Shown: piece by piece, positions 1-7,123 of the stretch
How the letters are laid out: the number at the start of each line of letters is the position of its first letter
Position numbering within the stretch: position 1 is the first letter of the stretch
From: DATLFI01 sp035524895
GTDB taxonomy: Bacteria; Acidobacteriota; Thermoanaerobaculia; Multivoradales; Multivoraceae
Reading direction: 5' to 3'
Assembly: GCA_035524895.1 (NCBI GenBank)
Contig: DATLFI010000238.1
Span: forward strand, 1-15,055
Length of the DNA stretch: 15,055 nucleotides
Notes under the pieces: model-generated
Told to the model about the DNA's origin: nothing
The model's input: only the letters and a program-made list of their open reading frames with translations
Databases searched by the model: none
Translations under genes and position numbers: made by a program

Positions 1-80
1 CATTGTCTCAGGTGGCGGCTGGGGGTGGCTGGCGTCAGAGGCCTCGTAGGAAGCGGCTTGGAAGCTGTTCCGGCTGCGGC

Positions 81-1757
81 TCAGGAGCTCCCGCCGCCGG
101 CGGGCTCGCTCGTGGGATCGACCAGCTCGCGGCCGACGCCGCGTCTGGCGGCGACCGCCGCCGCACCGAACACGCCAGCGATCATGGCGCACGCGAGCAG
201 CGCCGCGAGCTGCAGCCAGGCGCCGACCGTTGCCGGTTCCAACATCGCGCCGAGCGCGGCACCATAGCGGAAGCCTTCCTCGGGGTGCTGGCGCATGGCT
301 TTGAGGGCTCCGAGCAGGGCCATCAACGCGATACCTCCGGCTAGGGTCGCACCACCGGCGAGGACGCCCGTGAGCGTCAGCTCGCCGCGGCTCGGCGGGG
401 CCATGTCGGGTGCATCGCGGACCTCGAAAGTCACCTCGCGCTGGCCTGGCCGCACAAAGCGCCACAGCATCACGAGGCCGGGCACTCCCAACGGCATGGT
501 GAGCACGAAGAACCAGGACCAGCCGATGGCGTCGACCGTGACGCCGGTGATCGGGCCGGAGATCACCCGCGGAATGCCGAAGAAGGCCGACAGCAAGGCG
601 TACTGAGCGGCCGAGAAGCGCTTCTGGGTCAGGCGCAGCAACAGCACGGAGAAGGCTCCGGTACCCAGCCCCTGCGTCAGGTTCTCGAAGCCCATGGCCC
701 CGTACATCACCGGGTTGTTGGTCGGAATGTTGGCCAGCAGCACGTAGCCCAGGTTCGAGAAAATCTGCAGCAGACCGAAGATCCACAGCGCGTTGCCGAG
801 CCCGATGACGTTGGTCAACGCGCCGCCGATCATCGCGCCGCCGACGATGCCCACCGTGCCGACCGTGTTGAGGGCGAACCCGCGGTGGAACTCGTCGTAG
901 CCCATGTCGAAGAGAAACGGCCGCAGCAGCGCCTGGGCGAAGTTGTCGCACAGCTTGTAGAGCAGCACGAAGGCCAGGATTTCGAGCGCGCGGTGGCGCG
1001 AAAGGAAGCCGAGGAAGGGCTGCCATACCGCCTGGCGAAGACTCACCGGGCGCCCGGGCACGTCGGGCGGCTCGGGGGCGGTGATCGAGACCACCATCAT
1101 CGGCACGAACAAGAGACCGAGCAGGACGCAGACGCCGGGCCAGGAGATCCAGGCCGCCAACGTGATCGCCAAGCCGCCGGCGAGGAACATGCCGGCGCGG
1201 TAGAGCGCGATGCGGGCGCCGACGGCGATGCCCTGCTCGTCAGGGCGCAGCACGTCGACCGCGTAGGCGTCGACAGCGATGTCCTGGGACGCTGCGGCGA
1301 CCGCGATGGCGAAGGTCAGCGCTAGGGCTACCCAGGGAGCCTCCGGGCGGTGGCCGACGCCGGCGAGGGCGAAGGTCGCGAGTGCGAGCGCGATCTGGGT
1401 CAGCAGCGCCCAGCCCCGCCGCCGCCCGAAGCGCTGGAGCAGGGGCGGACTGTAGCGGTCCATGATCGGCGCCCAGAGCACCTTGAATGTCCAGGGCGCC
1501 TGCGCCAGCGTGAACAATCCGACCACTCGGAGGTCGGCACCGGCGCTCCGCATCCAGTCGGGGATGGCGATCCAAACCAGGCCGAGCGGCATGCCCGACG
1601 AGAAGGAGAGCAATACCACCGACGCCGTGCGCCACGACGTGAGCGCCAGGCGCAAGCTGCGCAGCGCTCCGGGCCGCTCGGGCGGCTCGGGCGGAGCGGC
1701 GGGCGCCGTGGCGTCGGCCCGCAGACCTGCTGCGCGCGCCTCGCCCGCCTCGGCCAT
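81..1757 (-). CDS. AmpG-like MFS permease
   Basis: Predicted inner-membrane major facilitator of 558 residues. The N-terminal 40 residues are Ala/Pro-rich and probably cytoplasmic. The first membrane segment then carries SGMPLGLVWIAIPDWMRSAG (about 54-73), followed by a stretch ending FKVLWAPIMDRY (91-102) and the basic loop QRFGRRRGW (108-116). This order is typical of the AmpG/PAT branch, whose best known member imports anhydromuropeptides for cell-wall recycling. The C-terminal part (about 460-540) adds two hydrophobic stretches after the usual core, so the protein is longer than E. coli AmpG (about 490 residues). No ampD, nagZ or beta-lactamase gene is nearby, so the substrate is open; acetyl-CoA transporters of the same branch are an alternative. 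There is no good Shine-Dalgarno, but a TAGGAT box lies at -12 to -7 and supports this ATG. Family assignment is fairly secure, substrate is not. Confidence 0.85.
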   Translation of the reverse strand: MAEAGEARAAGLRADATAPAAPPEPPERPGALRSLRLALTSWRTASVVLLSFSSGMPLGLVWIAIPDWMRSAGADLRVVGLFTLAQAPWTFKVLWAPIMDRYSPPLLQRFGRRRGWALLTQIALALATFALAGVGHRPEAPWVALALTFAIAVAAASQDIAVDAYAVDVLRPDEQGIAVGARIALYRAGMFLAGGLAITLAAWISWPGVCVLLGLLFVPMMVVSITAPEPPDVPGRPVSLRQAVWQPFLGFLSRHRALEILAFVLLYKLCDNFAQALLRPFLFDMGYDEFHRGFALNTVGTVGIVGGAMIGGALTNVIGLGNALWIFGLLQIFSNLGYVLLANIPTNNPVMYGAMGFENLTQGLGTGAFSVLLLRLTQKRFSAAQYALLSAFFGIPRVISGPITGVTVDAIGWSWFFVLTMPLGVPGLVMLWRFVRPGQREVTFEVRDAPDMAPPSRGELTLTGVLAGGATLAGGIALMALLGALKAMRQHPEEGFRYGAALGAMLEPATVGAWLQLAALLACAMIAGVFGAAAVAARRGVGRELVDPTSEPAGGGSS

Positions 1758-1763
1758 GGAGGC

Positions 1764-1769
1764 ATCCTA
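1764..1769 (-). promoter_or_regulatory. -10-like box TAGGAT abutting MFS start
   Basis: On the minus strand TAGGAT occupies -12 to -7 relative to the A of the MFS start codon, so transcription would begin at or within a base of the ATG. No matching -35 is visible. The placement is identical to the boxes before the PspC and NADH dehydrogenase genes, which is the main support for a leaderless start. Confidence 0.45.
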
Positions 1770-1820
1770 CACGCCAAGGTCGCGCCAGGTTTCGCAGCGA
1801 AGGGTTGTCGCGGGCCTCCG

Positions 1821-1840
1821 CGCCACCGAGCGCCACCGAG
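1821..1840. repeat. 10-bp tandem duplication
   Basis: The 10-mer CGCCACCGAG is present twice in exact tandem. It lies in the 174-bp region between the divergent MFS and PspC genes, away from both -10-like boxes. It may be a simple slippage duplication or part of a protein-binding site; the sequence alone does not decide. Confidence 0.5.
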
Positions 1841-1919
1841 CGCGCCCGGCCCCCGCGGCCGACTGCCGGTCCCCGGTGCAGGCCACGAAACCGAAACCCA
1901 TGAGCGCCCCGCCTCGTCG

Positions 1920-1925
1920 TATCCT
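1920..1925 (+). promoter_or_regulatory. -10-like box TATCCT abutting PspC-protein start
   Basis: TATCCT spans exactly -12 to -7 from the ATG at 1932. No Shine-Dalgarno precedes that ATG and no -35 consensus is recognisable. This is the arrangement expected if the mRNA starts at the ATG itself. Confidence 0.45.
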
Positions 1926-1931
1926 CTCGAG

Positions 1932-2141
1932 ATGAGCAATCCGAACCGAACCGGGCCGCTACAGCGGTCCACGAGTGATCGCATGATCGCGGGCGTCTGC
2001 GGCGGGCTCGCGACCTGGCTGGGCTGGGGCTCGACGAAGGTCCGCATTCTCTACGTGTTGATCTCGATCCTGTCGGCTGCATTCCCGGGGATCCTGGTCT
2101 ACGTGATCCTGTGGATTCTGATGCCGCTCGAATCGAGCTGA
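1932..2141 (+). CDS. small PspC-domain membrane protein
   Basis: A 69-residue protein that is almost entirely one PspC domain. It has a polar start, the family signature SDRMIAGVCGGLATWLG (residues 15-31), then KVRILYVLISIL (36-47) leading into a hydrophobic stretch ending VYVILWILMPLE (56-67). PspC in Proteobacteria is an inner-membrane partner of the phage-shock response. In other phyla, stand-alone PspC proteins of 60-80 residues are widespread and their role is poorly known. There is no pspA, pspB or pspF in the window, so a link to envelope stress is only inferred from the family. The frame is open far upstream, but homology begins just after this ATG and a TATCCT box sits at -12. The NADH dehydrogenase gene follows 59 bp downstream on the same strand with its own -10-like box. 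Confidence 0.85.
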   Translation: MSNPNRTGPLQRSTSDRMIAGVCGGLATWLGWGSTKVRILYVLISILSAAFPGILVYVILWILMPLESS

Positions 2142-2188
2142 CGTCAGGCTCACGGCGTTGCCCCCTGGGGCGCTCCAGCGCGAACGGC

Positions 2189-2194
2189 TATCGT
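2189..2194 (+). promoter_or_regulatory. -10-like box TATCGT abutting NADH dehydrogenase start
   Basis: TATCGT spans exactly -12 to -7 from the ATG at 2201, within the motif CGGCTATCGT. A similar CGGCTAT begins the box before the DUF3311-like gene. Only an AGG directly touching the ATG resembles a Shine-Dalgarno, and it is too close to work. The box supports 2201 over the earlier in-frame ATG at 2111. Confidence 0.45.
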
Positions 2195-2200
2195 CGCAGG

Positions 2201-3523
2201 ATGCGAGAACGAGGCTCCGGCGACCGTCCGAGGGTCGTCGTGCTGGGCGGAGGCTTCGCCGGCCTCCACGCGGTGAAACGGCTACGCCGTACGCCGGTCG
2301 AAGTCCTGCTCATCGACCGCACGAACCACCACCTGTTCCAGCCGTTGCTGTACCAGGTGGCGACAGCGGGCTTGTCGCCGAACGACGTGGCGCACCCGCT
2401 GCGGGCGATCTTCAAGCACCAGCGCAACGCCGCGGTGCTCATGGCCCAGGTCCGGGGACTGCGGCCAGCAGAACGACAGGTCGTGCTGCGTCGCGGCGAC
2501 CCGATCGCGTACGACTGGCTGATCGTCGCGGTGGGCAGTCGCCACTCGTACTTCGGGCACGGCGAGTGGGAGCGCGCGGCGCCGGGCCTCAAGACTCTCG
2601 ACGACGCGCTCGCGATCCGCGAGAAGATCCTGGTCTCCTTCGAGCGCGCGGAACGCGCGGCGGCTCGCGGGCAGGCGGTAGACGCCGGCTTGCTCACCTT
2701 CGTGGTCGTAGGGGGTGGTCCGACTGGGGTCGAGATGGCCGGGGCGATCGCGGAGATCGCGCGCCAGACGCTCCGCCGCAACTTTCGTTTCATCGACCCG
2801 AAGGACACGCGGGTGTTCCTGGTCGAGGCACAGGACTTCCTGCTGCCACCGTTTCCTGTCGAGCTGCGTGCGAGCGCCCGCCGTCAGCTCGAGGGGCTCG
2901 GCGTCGAGGTTCGGCTGCGCACCAAGGTCGTCGCCATCGACGAGAACGGCGTCGAGCTGGACGGGCCAGACGTCGATGCTGCCGCCGGGGACTCCCGGCG
3001 CCGCGAGCGCATTGCCACCGACAACGTGATCTGGGCGGCCGGCAACGAGGTGCCGACCCTGCTCGACGACCTCGGGATCGACCGCGATCGCCAGGGGCGG
3101 GTGCCAGTGGGTCCCGACCTGTCGATTGCGGGTCGCCCCGAGGTCTTCGTGGTCGGCGACGCGTGCCGGTTCGAGCAGGACGGCCATCCCCTTCCGGGTC
3201 TCGCCCCGGTGGCGATGCAACAGGGCAAGCACGCGGCCCGCTGTGTCGCGGCCGACCTGGACGGCGTGGCACGCCGACCGTTTCGCTACGCCGACCGCGG
3301 CACCATGGCGACGATCGGCAAGGCACGGGCCGTGGCATGGATCCGCGGCCTACGCTTCTCGGGTCTACCCGCCTGGCTGGCGTGGTCCCTGGTACACGTG
3401 CTCTTCCTGATCGGCTTCCGCAACCGCCTGAGCGTCATGATCGAGTGGATCTATCTCTTCTTCACGGGCCAGCGTGGCGCCAGGCTGCTGTATGGACAGA
3501 GCCTGCGGCGGATCGAAGACTGA
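2201..3523 (+). CDS. type II NADH dehydrogenase-like FAD oxidoreductase
   Basis: A 440-residue pyridine-nucleotide disulfide oxidoreductase of the NDH-2 type, expected to pass electrons from NAD(P)H to membrane quinone without pumping protons. The FAD-binding fold starts at RVVVLGGGFAGLHAVK (11-26), followed by NHHLFQPLLYQVATAGLSP (42-60), which is typical of NDH-2. The NAD fold is VVVGGGPTGVEMAG (168-181), and an acidic residue (E209) closes its second strand, which favours NADH. VFVVGDA (315-321) is the second FAD contact, and APVAMQQGKHAA (335-346) matches the quinone-site helix. The C-terminal 389-430 is hydrophobic and aromatic, fitting the usual membrane-anchoring helices. An in-frame ATG at 2111 would run into the PspC gene and add 30 non-conserved residues, so 2201 is preferred. 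Functional class is well supported; the physiological donor and quinone are not shown. Confidence 0.88.
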   Translation: MRERGSGDRPRVVVLGGGFAGLHAVKRLRRTPVEVLLIDRTNHHLFQPLLYQVATAGLSPNDVAHPLRAIFKHQRNAAVLMAQVRGLRPAERQVVLRRGDPIAYDWLIVAVGSRHSYFGHGEWERAAPGLKTLDDALAIREKILVSFERAERAAARGQAVDAGLLTFVVVGGGPTGVEMAGAIAEIARQTLRRNFRFIDPKDTRVFLVEAQDFLLPPFPVELRASARRQLEGLGVEVRLRTKVVAIDENGVELDGPDVDAAAGDSRRRERIATDNVIWAAGNEVPTLLDDLGIDRDRQGRVPVGPDLSIAGRPEVFVVGDACRFEQDGHPLPGLAPVAMQQGKHAARCVAADLDGVARRPFRYADRGTMATIGKARAVAWIRGLRFSGLPAWLAWSLVHVLFLIGFRNRLSVMIEWIYLFFTGQRGARLLYGQSLRRIED

Positions 3524-3566
3524 GAGCTCTAGGAGCCCGCGGTCGGCTCGCATCAGCGCTGCCGGC

Positions 3567-3572
3567 TATGAT
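3567..3572 (+). promoter_or_regulatory. -10-like box TATGAT before DUF3311-like/SSS operon
   Basis: TATGAT is a five-of-six match to the -10 consensus and spans -15 to -10 from the ATG at 3582, implying a leader of about 3 nt. It sits in CGGCTATGAT, resembling the box before the NADH dehydrogenase gene. No clear -35 is present in the 58-bp gap after that gene. It probably serves both the small gene and the symporter. Confidence 0.45.
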
Positions 3573-3581
3573 CCACCGTTC

Positions 3582-3851
3582 ATGTCACGGGCCGAGCGAA
3601 CAGGCACTCCCGGCTGGAAGTTCTACGTCGCCGTGTGGTTGGCGATGATGGCGGTGCACCAGGACTTCTGGAACTGGCGCGATGCGACGCTGGTCTTCGG
3701 CTTCGTGCCGGTGGGTCTCGCTTACCACCTCGGTTACTCGATTCTGGCCGCGGTGGTGATGGCGGTGTTGGTTCGCCGGGCCTGGCCTGCGCACCTGGAG
3801 GCGCTGGAGCGCGAGACGGCGGACGGCGGCACGTCGGACGGCGGGCGATGA
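3582..3851 (+). CDS. small DUF3311-like membrane protein, SSS partner
   Basis: An 89-residue protein with a short polar start, a first membrane segment at about 12-26 (FYVAVWLAMMAV), a loop with HQDFWNWRD (27-35), a segment with LVFGFVPVGLAYHLGYS (38-54) and a hydrophobic tail to about 65. The end is charged. Small two-helix proteins of this sort (DUF3311, or YhdT-like next to PanF) are commonly encoded just before sodium:solute symporters, and here the next gene is one. The stop overlaps the symporter start in ATGA, so translation is likely coupled. The natural inference is a small subunit or assembly factor of the carrier; no biochemical role is shown by the sequence. The ATG at 3582 is chosen because the conserved part begins soon after and a TATGAT box lies just upstream. 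Exact family membership is my recollection of the pattern. Confidence 0.7.
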   Translation: MSRAERTGTPGWKFYVAVWLAMMAVHQDFWNWRDATLVFGFVPVGLAYHLGYSILAAVVMAVLVRRAWPAHLEALERETADGGTSDGGR

Positions 3852-5449
3852 TCCCGGCGATCGTCGTCTTCGCCTACCTGGCGCTGGTCCTCTACATCGG
3901 GATCTTCGCGTTCCGCCGGGGCCAGTCGTCGGGCGAGGACTACTTCCTCGCCAGCCGTTCGATCGGCACCTTCGTGTTCCTGCTCTCCCTGGTGGGCACG
4001 AACATGACGGCGTTCGCGATCCTCGGCAGCTCCGGCCTGGCGTACCAGCGCGGCATTGGCGTCTACGGCCTGATGGCGGCGAGCTCCGGCTTCGTGATCC
4101 CGTTCATGCTGTTGCTGGTCGGCACGCGCCTTTGGGGCTTCGGCAAGCGCTTCGGCCACATGACACAGGTGCAGTTCTTCCGCGACCGCTGGGATTGCTC
4201 CGAGATCGGCACCGTGATCTTCGCGCTCTCGGCGGCGATGCTGGTGCCCTACATCGTGATCGGGGTGATGGGCGGAGGCACCACGCTCGAGGCGCTCACC
4301 GCGACGACCGCGCCGGACGGGACGGTGTCGAGCTTCGTGTCGTACGAGGTCGGTGGCGCGATCGTGGCGCTGGTGGTCATGAGCTACGTCTTCTTCGGCG
4401 GCATGCGCGGCACCGCCTGGGTGAATACCCTGCAGACGCTGATGTTCCTGAGCTTCGGCACCATCGCGTTCCTGCTCATCGGCCGTGAGCTGGGAGGTCT
4501 CGATCAGGTGATGGAACGCCTGTCGGCGAACCCACGCACGGCGTCGCTGCTCACGCGCGAGCGCATGTCGCAGGCCGAGTTCTGGAGCTACTTCCTGATC
4601 CCGCTTTCGTCGATCATGTTTCCGCACATGTCGATCATGTGCTTGACCGCGCGCAAGGTCGTTTCGTTCCGGCGCACGGTCGTGCTCTACCCGCTGTGCA
4701 TCGCCCTGATCTGGCTGCCGAGCGTCTACCTCGGCGTGGTGGCCGCGGACTCGTTTCCCGGGCTCGGCCCGGGAGAGTCCGACGACGTGCTGCTGCGCCT
4801 GCTCACCGCGAACACGGAGATCCTGGTCGCCGGCGTCCTCGGCGCCGCGATCATGGCCGCGGTGATGGCGTCCGACAGCCAGATCCTGGCTCTCGGCACG
4901 ATGTTCACCGAGGATGTGTTCGCCCACTATGGTGCGACCAAGCGCTTCGGGGCGCGCGCCGAGGTGTGGGCGGGTCGGACCTTCGTGGTGCTGATCACGA
5001 TCGTGGCCTACCTGGTCGCGCTGCGCGCCAAGGACCAGGTCGGCATCTTCGAGCTCTCGATCCGCTTCGCCTTCTCGGGCTACGCCGCGATGACTCCGAT
5101 CATGTTGGCGGCGCTGTTCTGGAAGCGTTCGACCAAGTGGGGAGCGCTCGCGGCGACCCTCTGGGTCGCTGCGACGGTCCTCGCCTCTTGGTGGCTGCAC
5201 GACGCCACTCTGGCGATCGCGCCCGCGCCGGGCCAGCCGCCGGTGCCGATCTACCCCGCGCTCGGCGGGATGCTGTTGCGCGGCACCGGCGGCGTCACGA
5301 TCTGGGGCGCGCTACCGGTGGTGCCGATGGTCGCCGGGTCGGCGCTCCTGATGTGGCTCGTTTCGCTGGCGACCCGCCCGCCTTCGCGAGCCACGGTCGA
5401 ACGGTTCTTCGCGCCGGCGCCTGGGGTGACGGCGGGCACCCCTCAGTGA
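3848..5449 (+). CDS. sodium:solute symporter (SSS family)
   Basis: A 533-residue LeuT-fold carrier with about 13 hydrophobic segments, expected to import a solute with Na+ across the inner membrane. Family features include EDYFLASRSIG (30-40), the first core helix with SLVGTNMTAFAILGSSG (47-63), the loop RFGHMTQVQFFRDRW (101-115), VFFGGMRGTAWVNTLQ (181-196) and the helix AAVMASDSQILALGT (337-351). In the last, the Ser/Asp-Ser cluster (342-344) lies where SSS proteins build the Na2 sodium site. Known SSS substrates include proline, pantothenate, acetate and other monocarboxylates, and sugars; none can be chosen here. It is translated from an ATG overlapping the preceding stop codon. Its last 7 bp overlap the convergent acyl-CoA synthetase gene, leaving no room for a shared intergenic terminator. 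Confidence 0.9.
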   Translation: MIPAIVVFAYLALVLYIGIFAFRRGQSSGEDYFLASRSIGTFVFLLSLVGTNMTAFAILGSSGLAYQRGIGVYGLMAASSGFVIPFMLLLVGTRLWGFGKRFGHMTQVQFFRDRWDCSEIGTVIFALSAAMLVPYIVIGVMGGGTTLEALTATTAPDGTVSSFVSYEVGGAIVALVVMSYVFFGGMRGTAWVNTLQTLMFLSFGTIAFLLIGRELGGLDQVMERLSANPRTASLLTRERMSQAEFWSYFLIPLSSIMFPHMSIMCLTARKVVSFRRTVVLYPLCIALIWLPSVYLGVVAADSFPGLGPGESDDVLLRLLTANTEILVAGVLGAAIMAAVMASDSQILALGTMFTEDVFAHYGATKRFGARAEVWAGRTFVVLITIVAYLVALRAKDQVGIFELSIRFAFSGYAAMTPIMLAALFWKRSTKWGALAATLWVAATVLASWWLHDATLAIAPAPGQPPVPIYPALGGMLLRGTGGVTIWGALPVVPMVAGSALLMWLVSLATRPPSRATVERFFAPAPGVTAGTPQ

Positions 5450-7017
5450 ACGCCCCGCGTCTCGCCCTTCCAGTACCGCGCCCGCAGCAGTTTCTTGTCT
5501 GCCTTGCCCACCGGCGTCAGGGGCAGTGAGTCGACGAGCTCGACGGACTTCGGCGCGTAGACCGGGCCTTTGCGCTCCTTGACCAGTGCGATCAGCTCGG
5601 CGGGGTCGAGCTCGGCTCCGGACTTGACGACCACCAGGGCCTTGACCGCTTCGCCCCACTTCTCGTCGGGCACTCCGATCACCGCGGCTGCCGACACCGC
5701 TGGGTGGCTCGTGAGCACGTCCTCGATCTCGCGCGGGAAGACGTTGAAGCCACCCGAGACGATCATGTCCTTCTTGCGGTCGACGATGGTTAGGAAGCCC
5801 TCCCCGTCGCGCACCGCGACATCCCCGGTGCGCAGCCAGCCGTGCTGGAACGCGGCTGCCGTGAGCTCCGGCTGTCGGTAGTAGCCGAGCATGATCGAGG
5901 GGCCGCGCAGGCAGATCTCGCCGGGCTCGCCGTCGGCGACCGGGTTGCCTGATTCGTCGAGGATCTCGACGCGCACGCTCGGCATCGGCTTGCCGCACGA
6001 AGCGAGGCGGTTGAGATCGTGGCGATCGTGATCGGCGCGCCAGAGCGAGGTGCCCTGGCCGCCGCTCTCGGTCTGGCCGTAGAGCTGGCAGAACACCGGC
6101 CCCACGCGCTCGAGCGCTTCGGCCATGCGCGCCGGCGACATCGGCGACGCGCCGTACATGACGGTCTCGAGGCTCGCGAGGTTCGCGCCGTCGAGCGCGG
6201 GGTGATCGAGCAGCGCGTAGATCATGGTCGGCACCAGCAGCGACAGCGTCGCGCGCTCCTCGGTCACAGCGCGCAGCCAGGCGGCGGGGTCGAAGCCGCG
6301 CTGCAGGATCACCGTGCCGCCGCGCAGTAGGGTCGGCACGATGAGCATCCCGGCGGCGTGCGAGATAGGCGCGCAGGCGAGATACCGCCGTTCCGCCGGC
6401 AGGTCCCAGCCGGTGGCGACGCCGTAGACGAGTTGGGCCACCGCACGCTCCGGCAGCATCGCCGCTTTCGGCACGCCGGTGGTCCCGCCGGTGTAGAGCA
6501 GCCACGCGACGTCCTCGGCGCGGTGCGGGCCGGCATCGAGCGGTGGCGGAGGCGGCTCTGCGGCGGCGAGCGCGCTCAGGTCCTCGCCGACCTCCGCAGG
6601 TCCGAACGTGAGCACTCGTTCGACCGCGGGCGATCCGTCGAGCAGCGTTGCGGCGCGCTCGGCGTACGCGGGGTCGACGAGCAGGAAGCGCAGCTCTGCC
6701 TCGTTGCAGGCGTAGAGATGATCCTCGAGCGAGCCGAGCGGTTGGAGCGCGGTGAAGCGGCCGCCGAGGAGCACGGGAGCCGTCTGACCGAGCCACACCT
6801 CGGGCCGGTTCGGCGACAGCACGCCGACGCCGTCGCCGGCACGCAGCCCTTGCCGTCGAAGCACGGCCGCGTAGCGCGCGAGGAGCTCCGCGGTCTGGCG
6901 GTAGGTGAGGTCTCGGCCGTCCTGGCGGAACGCGACGCGGTCCGGGAAGCGCCTCAGCGCCGCGAGCACGATCTCGCAGTAGGTGATCTCCTGGTGGAGA
7001 TCGCTGTGTTCTGTCAT
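5443..7017 (-). CDS. FadD-like AMP-forming acyl-CoA synthetase
   Basis: A 524-residue ANL-superfamily ligase that activates a carboxylic acid as acyl-AMP and then transfers it to CoA. Visible core motifs in order: the phosphate loop YTGGTTGVPK (175-184), APISHAAGM (216-224), YGQTESGG (313-320), GEICLRGPSIMLGYY (366-380), WLRTGDVA (394-401), the hinge and beta-strand block VDRKKDMIVSGGFNVFPREIE (412-432), and the C-terminal catalytic lysine in PLTPVGKADKK (K505). All key residues are intact. The phosphate loop with GG instead of SG is normal in FadD-type enzymes. Substrate chain length cannot be read; medium to long fatty or aromatic acids are plausible. The start is fixed by GAGGAG 4 nt before the ATG, although the frame is open further upstream. 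The gene stands alone, convergent with the symporter and divergent from the Nramp-like gene. Confidence 0.9.
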   Translation of the reverse strand: MTEHSDLHQEITYCEIVLAALRRFPDRVAFRQDGRDLTYRQTAELLARYAAVLRRQGLRAGDGVGVLSPNRPEVWLGQTAPVLLGGRFTALQPLGSLEDHLYACNEAELRFLLVDPAYAERAATLLDGSPAVERVLTFGPAEVGEDLSALAAAEPPPPPLDAGPHRAEDVAWLLYTGGTTGVPKAAMLPERAVAQLVYGVATGWDLPAERRYLACAPISHAAGMLIVPTLLRGGTVILQRGFDPAAWLRAVTEERATLSLLVPTMIYALLDHPALDGANLASLETVMYGASPMSPARMAEALERVGPVFCQLYGQTESGGQGTSLWRADHDRHDLNRLASCGKPMPSVRVEILDESGNPVADGEPGEICLRGPSIMLGYYRQPELTAAAFQHGWLRTGDVAVRDGEGFLTIVDRKKDMIVSGGFNVFPREIEDVLTSHPAVSAAAVIGVPDEKWGEAVKALVVVKSGAELDPAELIALVKERKGPVYAPKSVELVDSLPLTPVGKADKKLLRARYWKGETRGVH

Positions 7018-7021
7018 CACG

Positions 7022-7027
7022 CTCCTC
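7022..7027 (-). promoter_or_regulatory. Shine-Dalgarno of acyl-CoA synthetase
   Basis: On the minus strand GAGGAG lies 4 nt before the ATG at 7017. It selects this start over the roughly 120 codons of open frame upstream, whose translation is low-complexity and not conserved-looking. Confidence 0.7.
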
Positions 7028-7057
7028 GACAAGCCCTCGTACCTTGGAGTCGGAAAC

Positions 7058-7070
7058 GGGCTGCTAGCCC
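7058..7070. repeat. short inverted repeat in divergent promoter region
   Basis: GGGCT-GCT-AGCCC is a perfect 5-bp inverted repeat with a 3-base centre. It lies midway in the 106 bp between the divergent acyl-CoA synthetase and Nramp-like genes. It could be an operator half-site pair, but a repeat this short arises often by chance in GC-rich DNA. I could not identify a convincing -10/-35 pair in this gap for either gene. Confidence 0.3.
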
Positions 7071-7123
7071 ACCGACGGCCCGACCCGTGCCTTTCCCGCC
7101 CAGTCGTGGGATGATCGCCGCCG

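Noticed and set aside
1..80. CAT at the left edge could be the minus-strand start codon of a next gene.
   Set aside because: Only three bases of any such gene would be visible, and the 77 bp before it show no convincing ribosome site. The 80-bp stretch holds nothing else I can support.
2111..2200. Earlier in-frame ATG that would extend the NADH dehydrogenase by 30 residues.
   Set aside because: It overlaps the end of the PspC gene, adds sequence unlike the family, and lies upstream of the TATCGT box that fits the ATG at 2201.
3524..3540. AGAGCTCT palindrome after the NADH dehydrogenase stop as a terminator.
   Set aside because: The self-complementary stretch is short, has no loop as an RNA hairpin and is not followed by a T-run.
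3734..5200. A 488-codon minus-strand open frame opposite the SSS symporter, and similar long antisense frames opposite the NADH dehydrogenase, amidase and orphan permease genes.
   Set aside because: Translations are dominated by Arg, His, Gln, Glu, Ala and Gly without domains or hydrophobic patterns, as expected for shadow frames in GC-rich DNA. The opposite-strand genes have clear family motifs.
6463..6495. Gly in place of the usual Ser in the acyl-CoA synthetase phosphate loop (YTGGTTG).
   Set aside because: This form is common in functional FadD-type enzymes; the other core motifs and the catalytic lysine are present.
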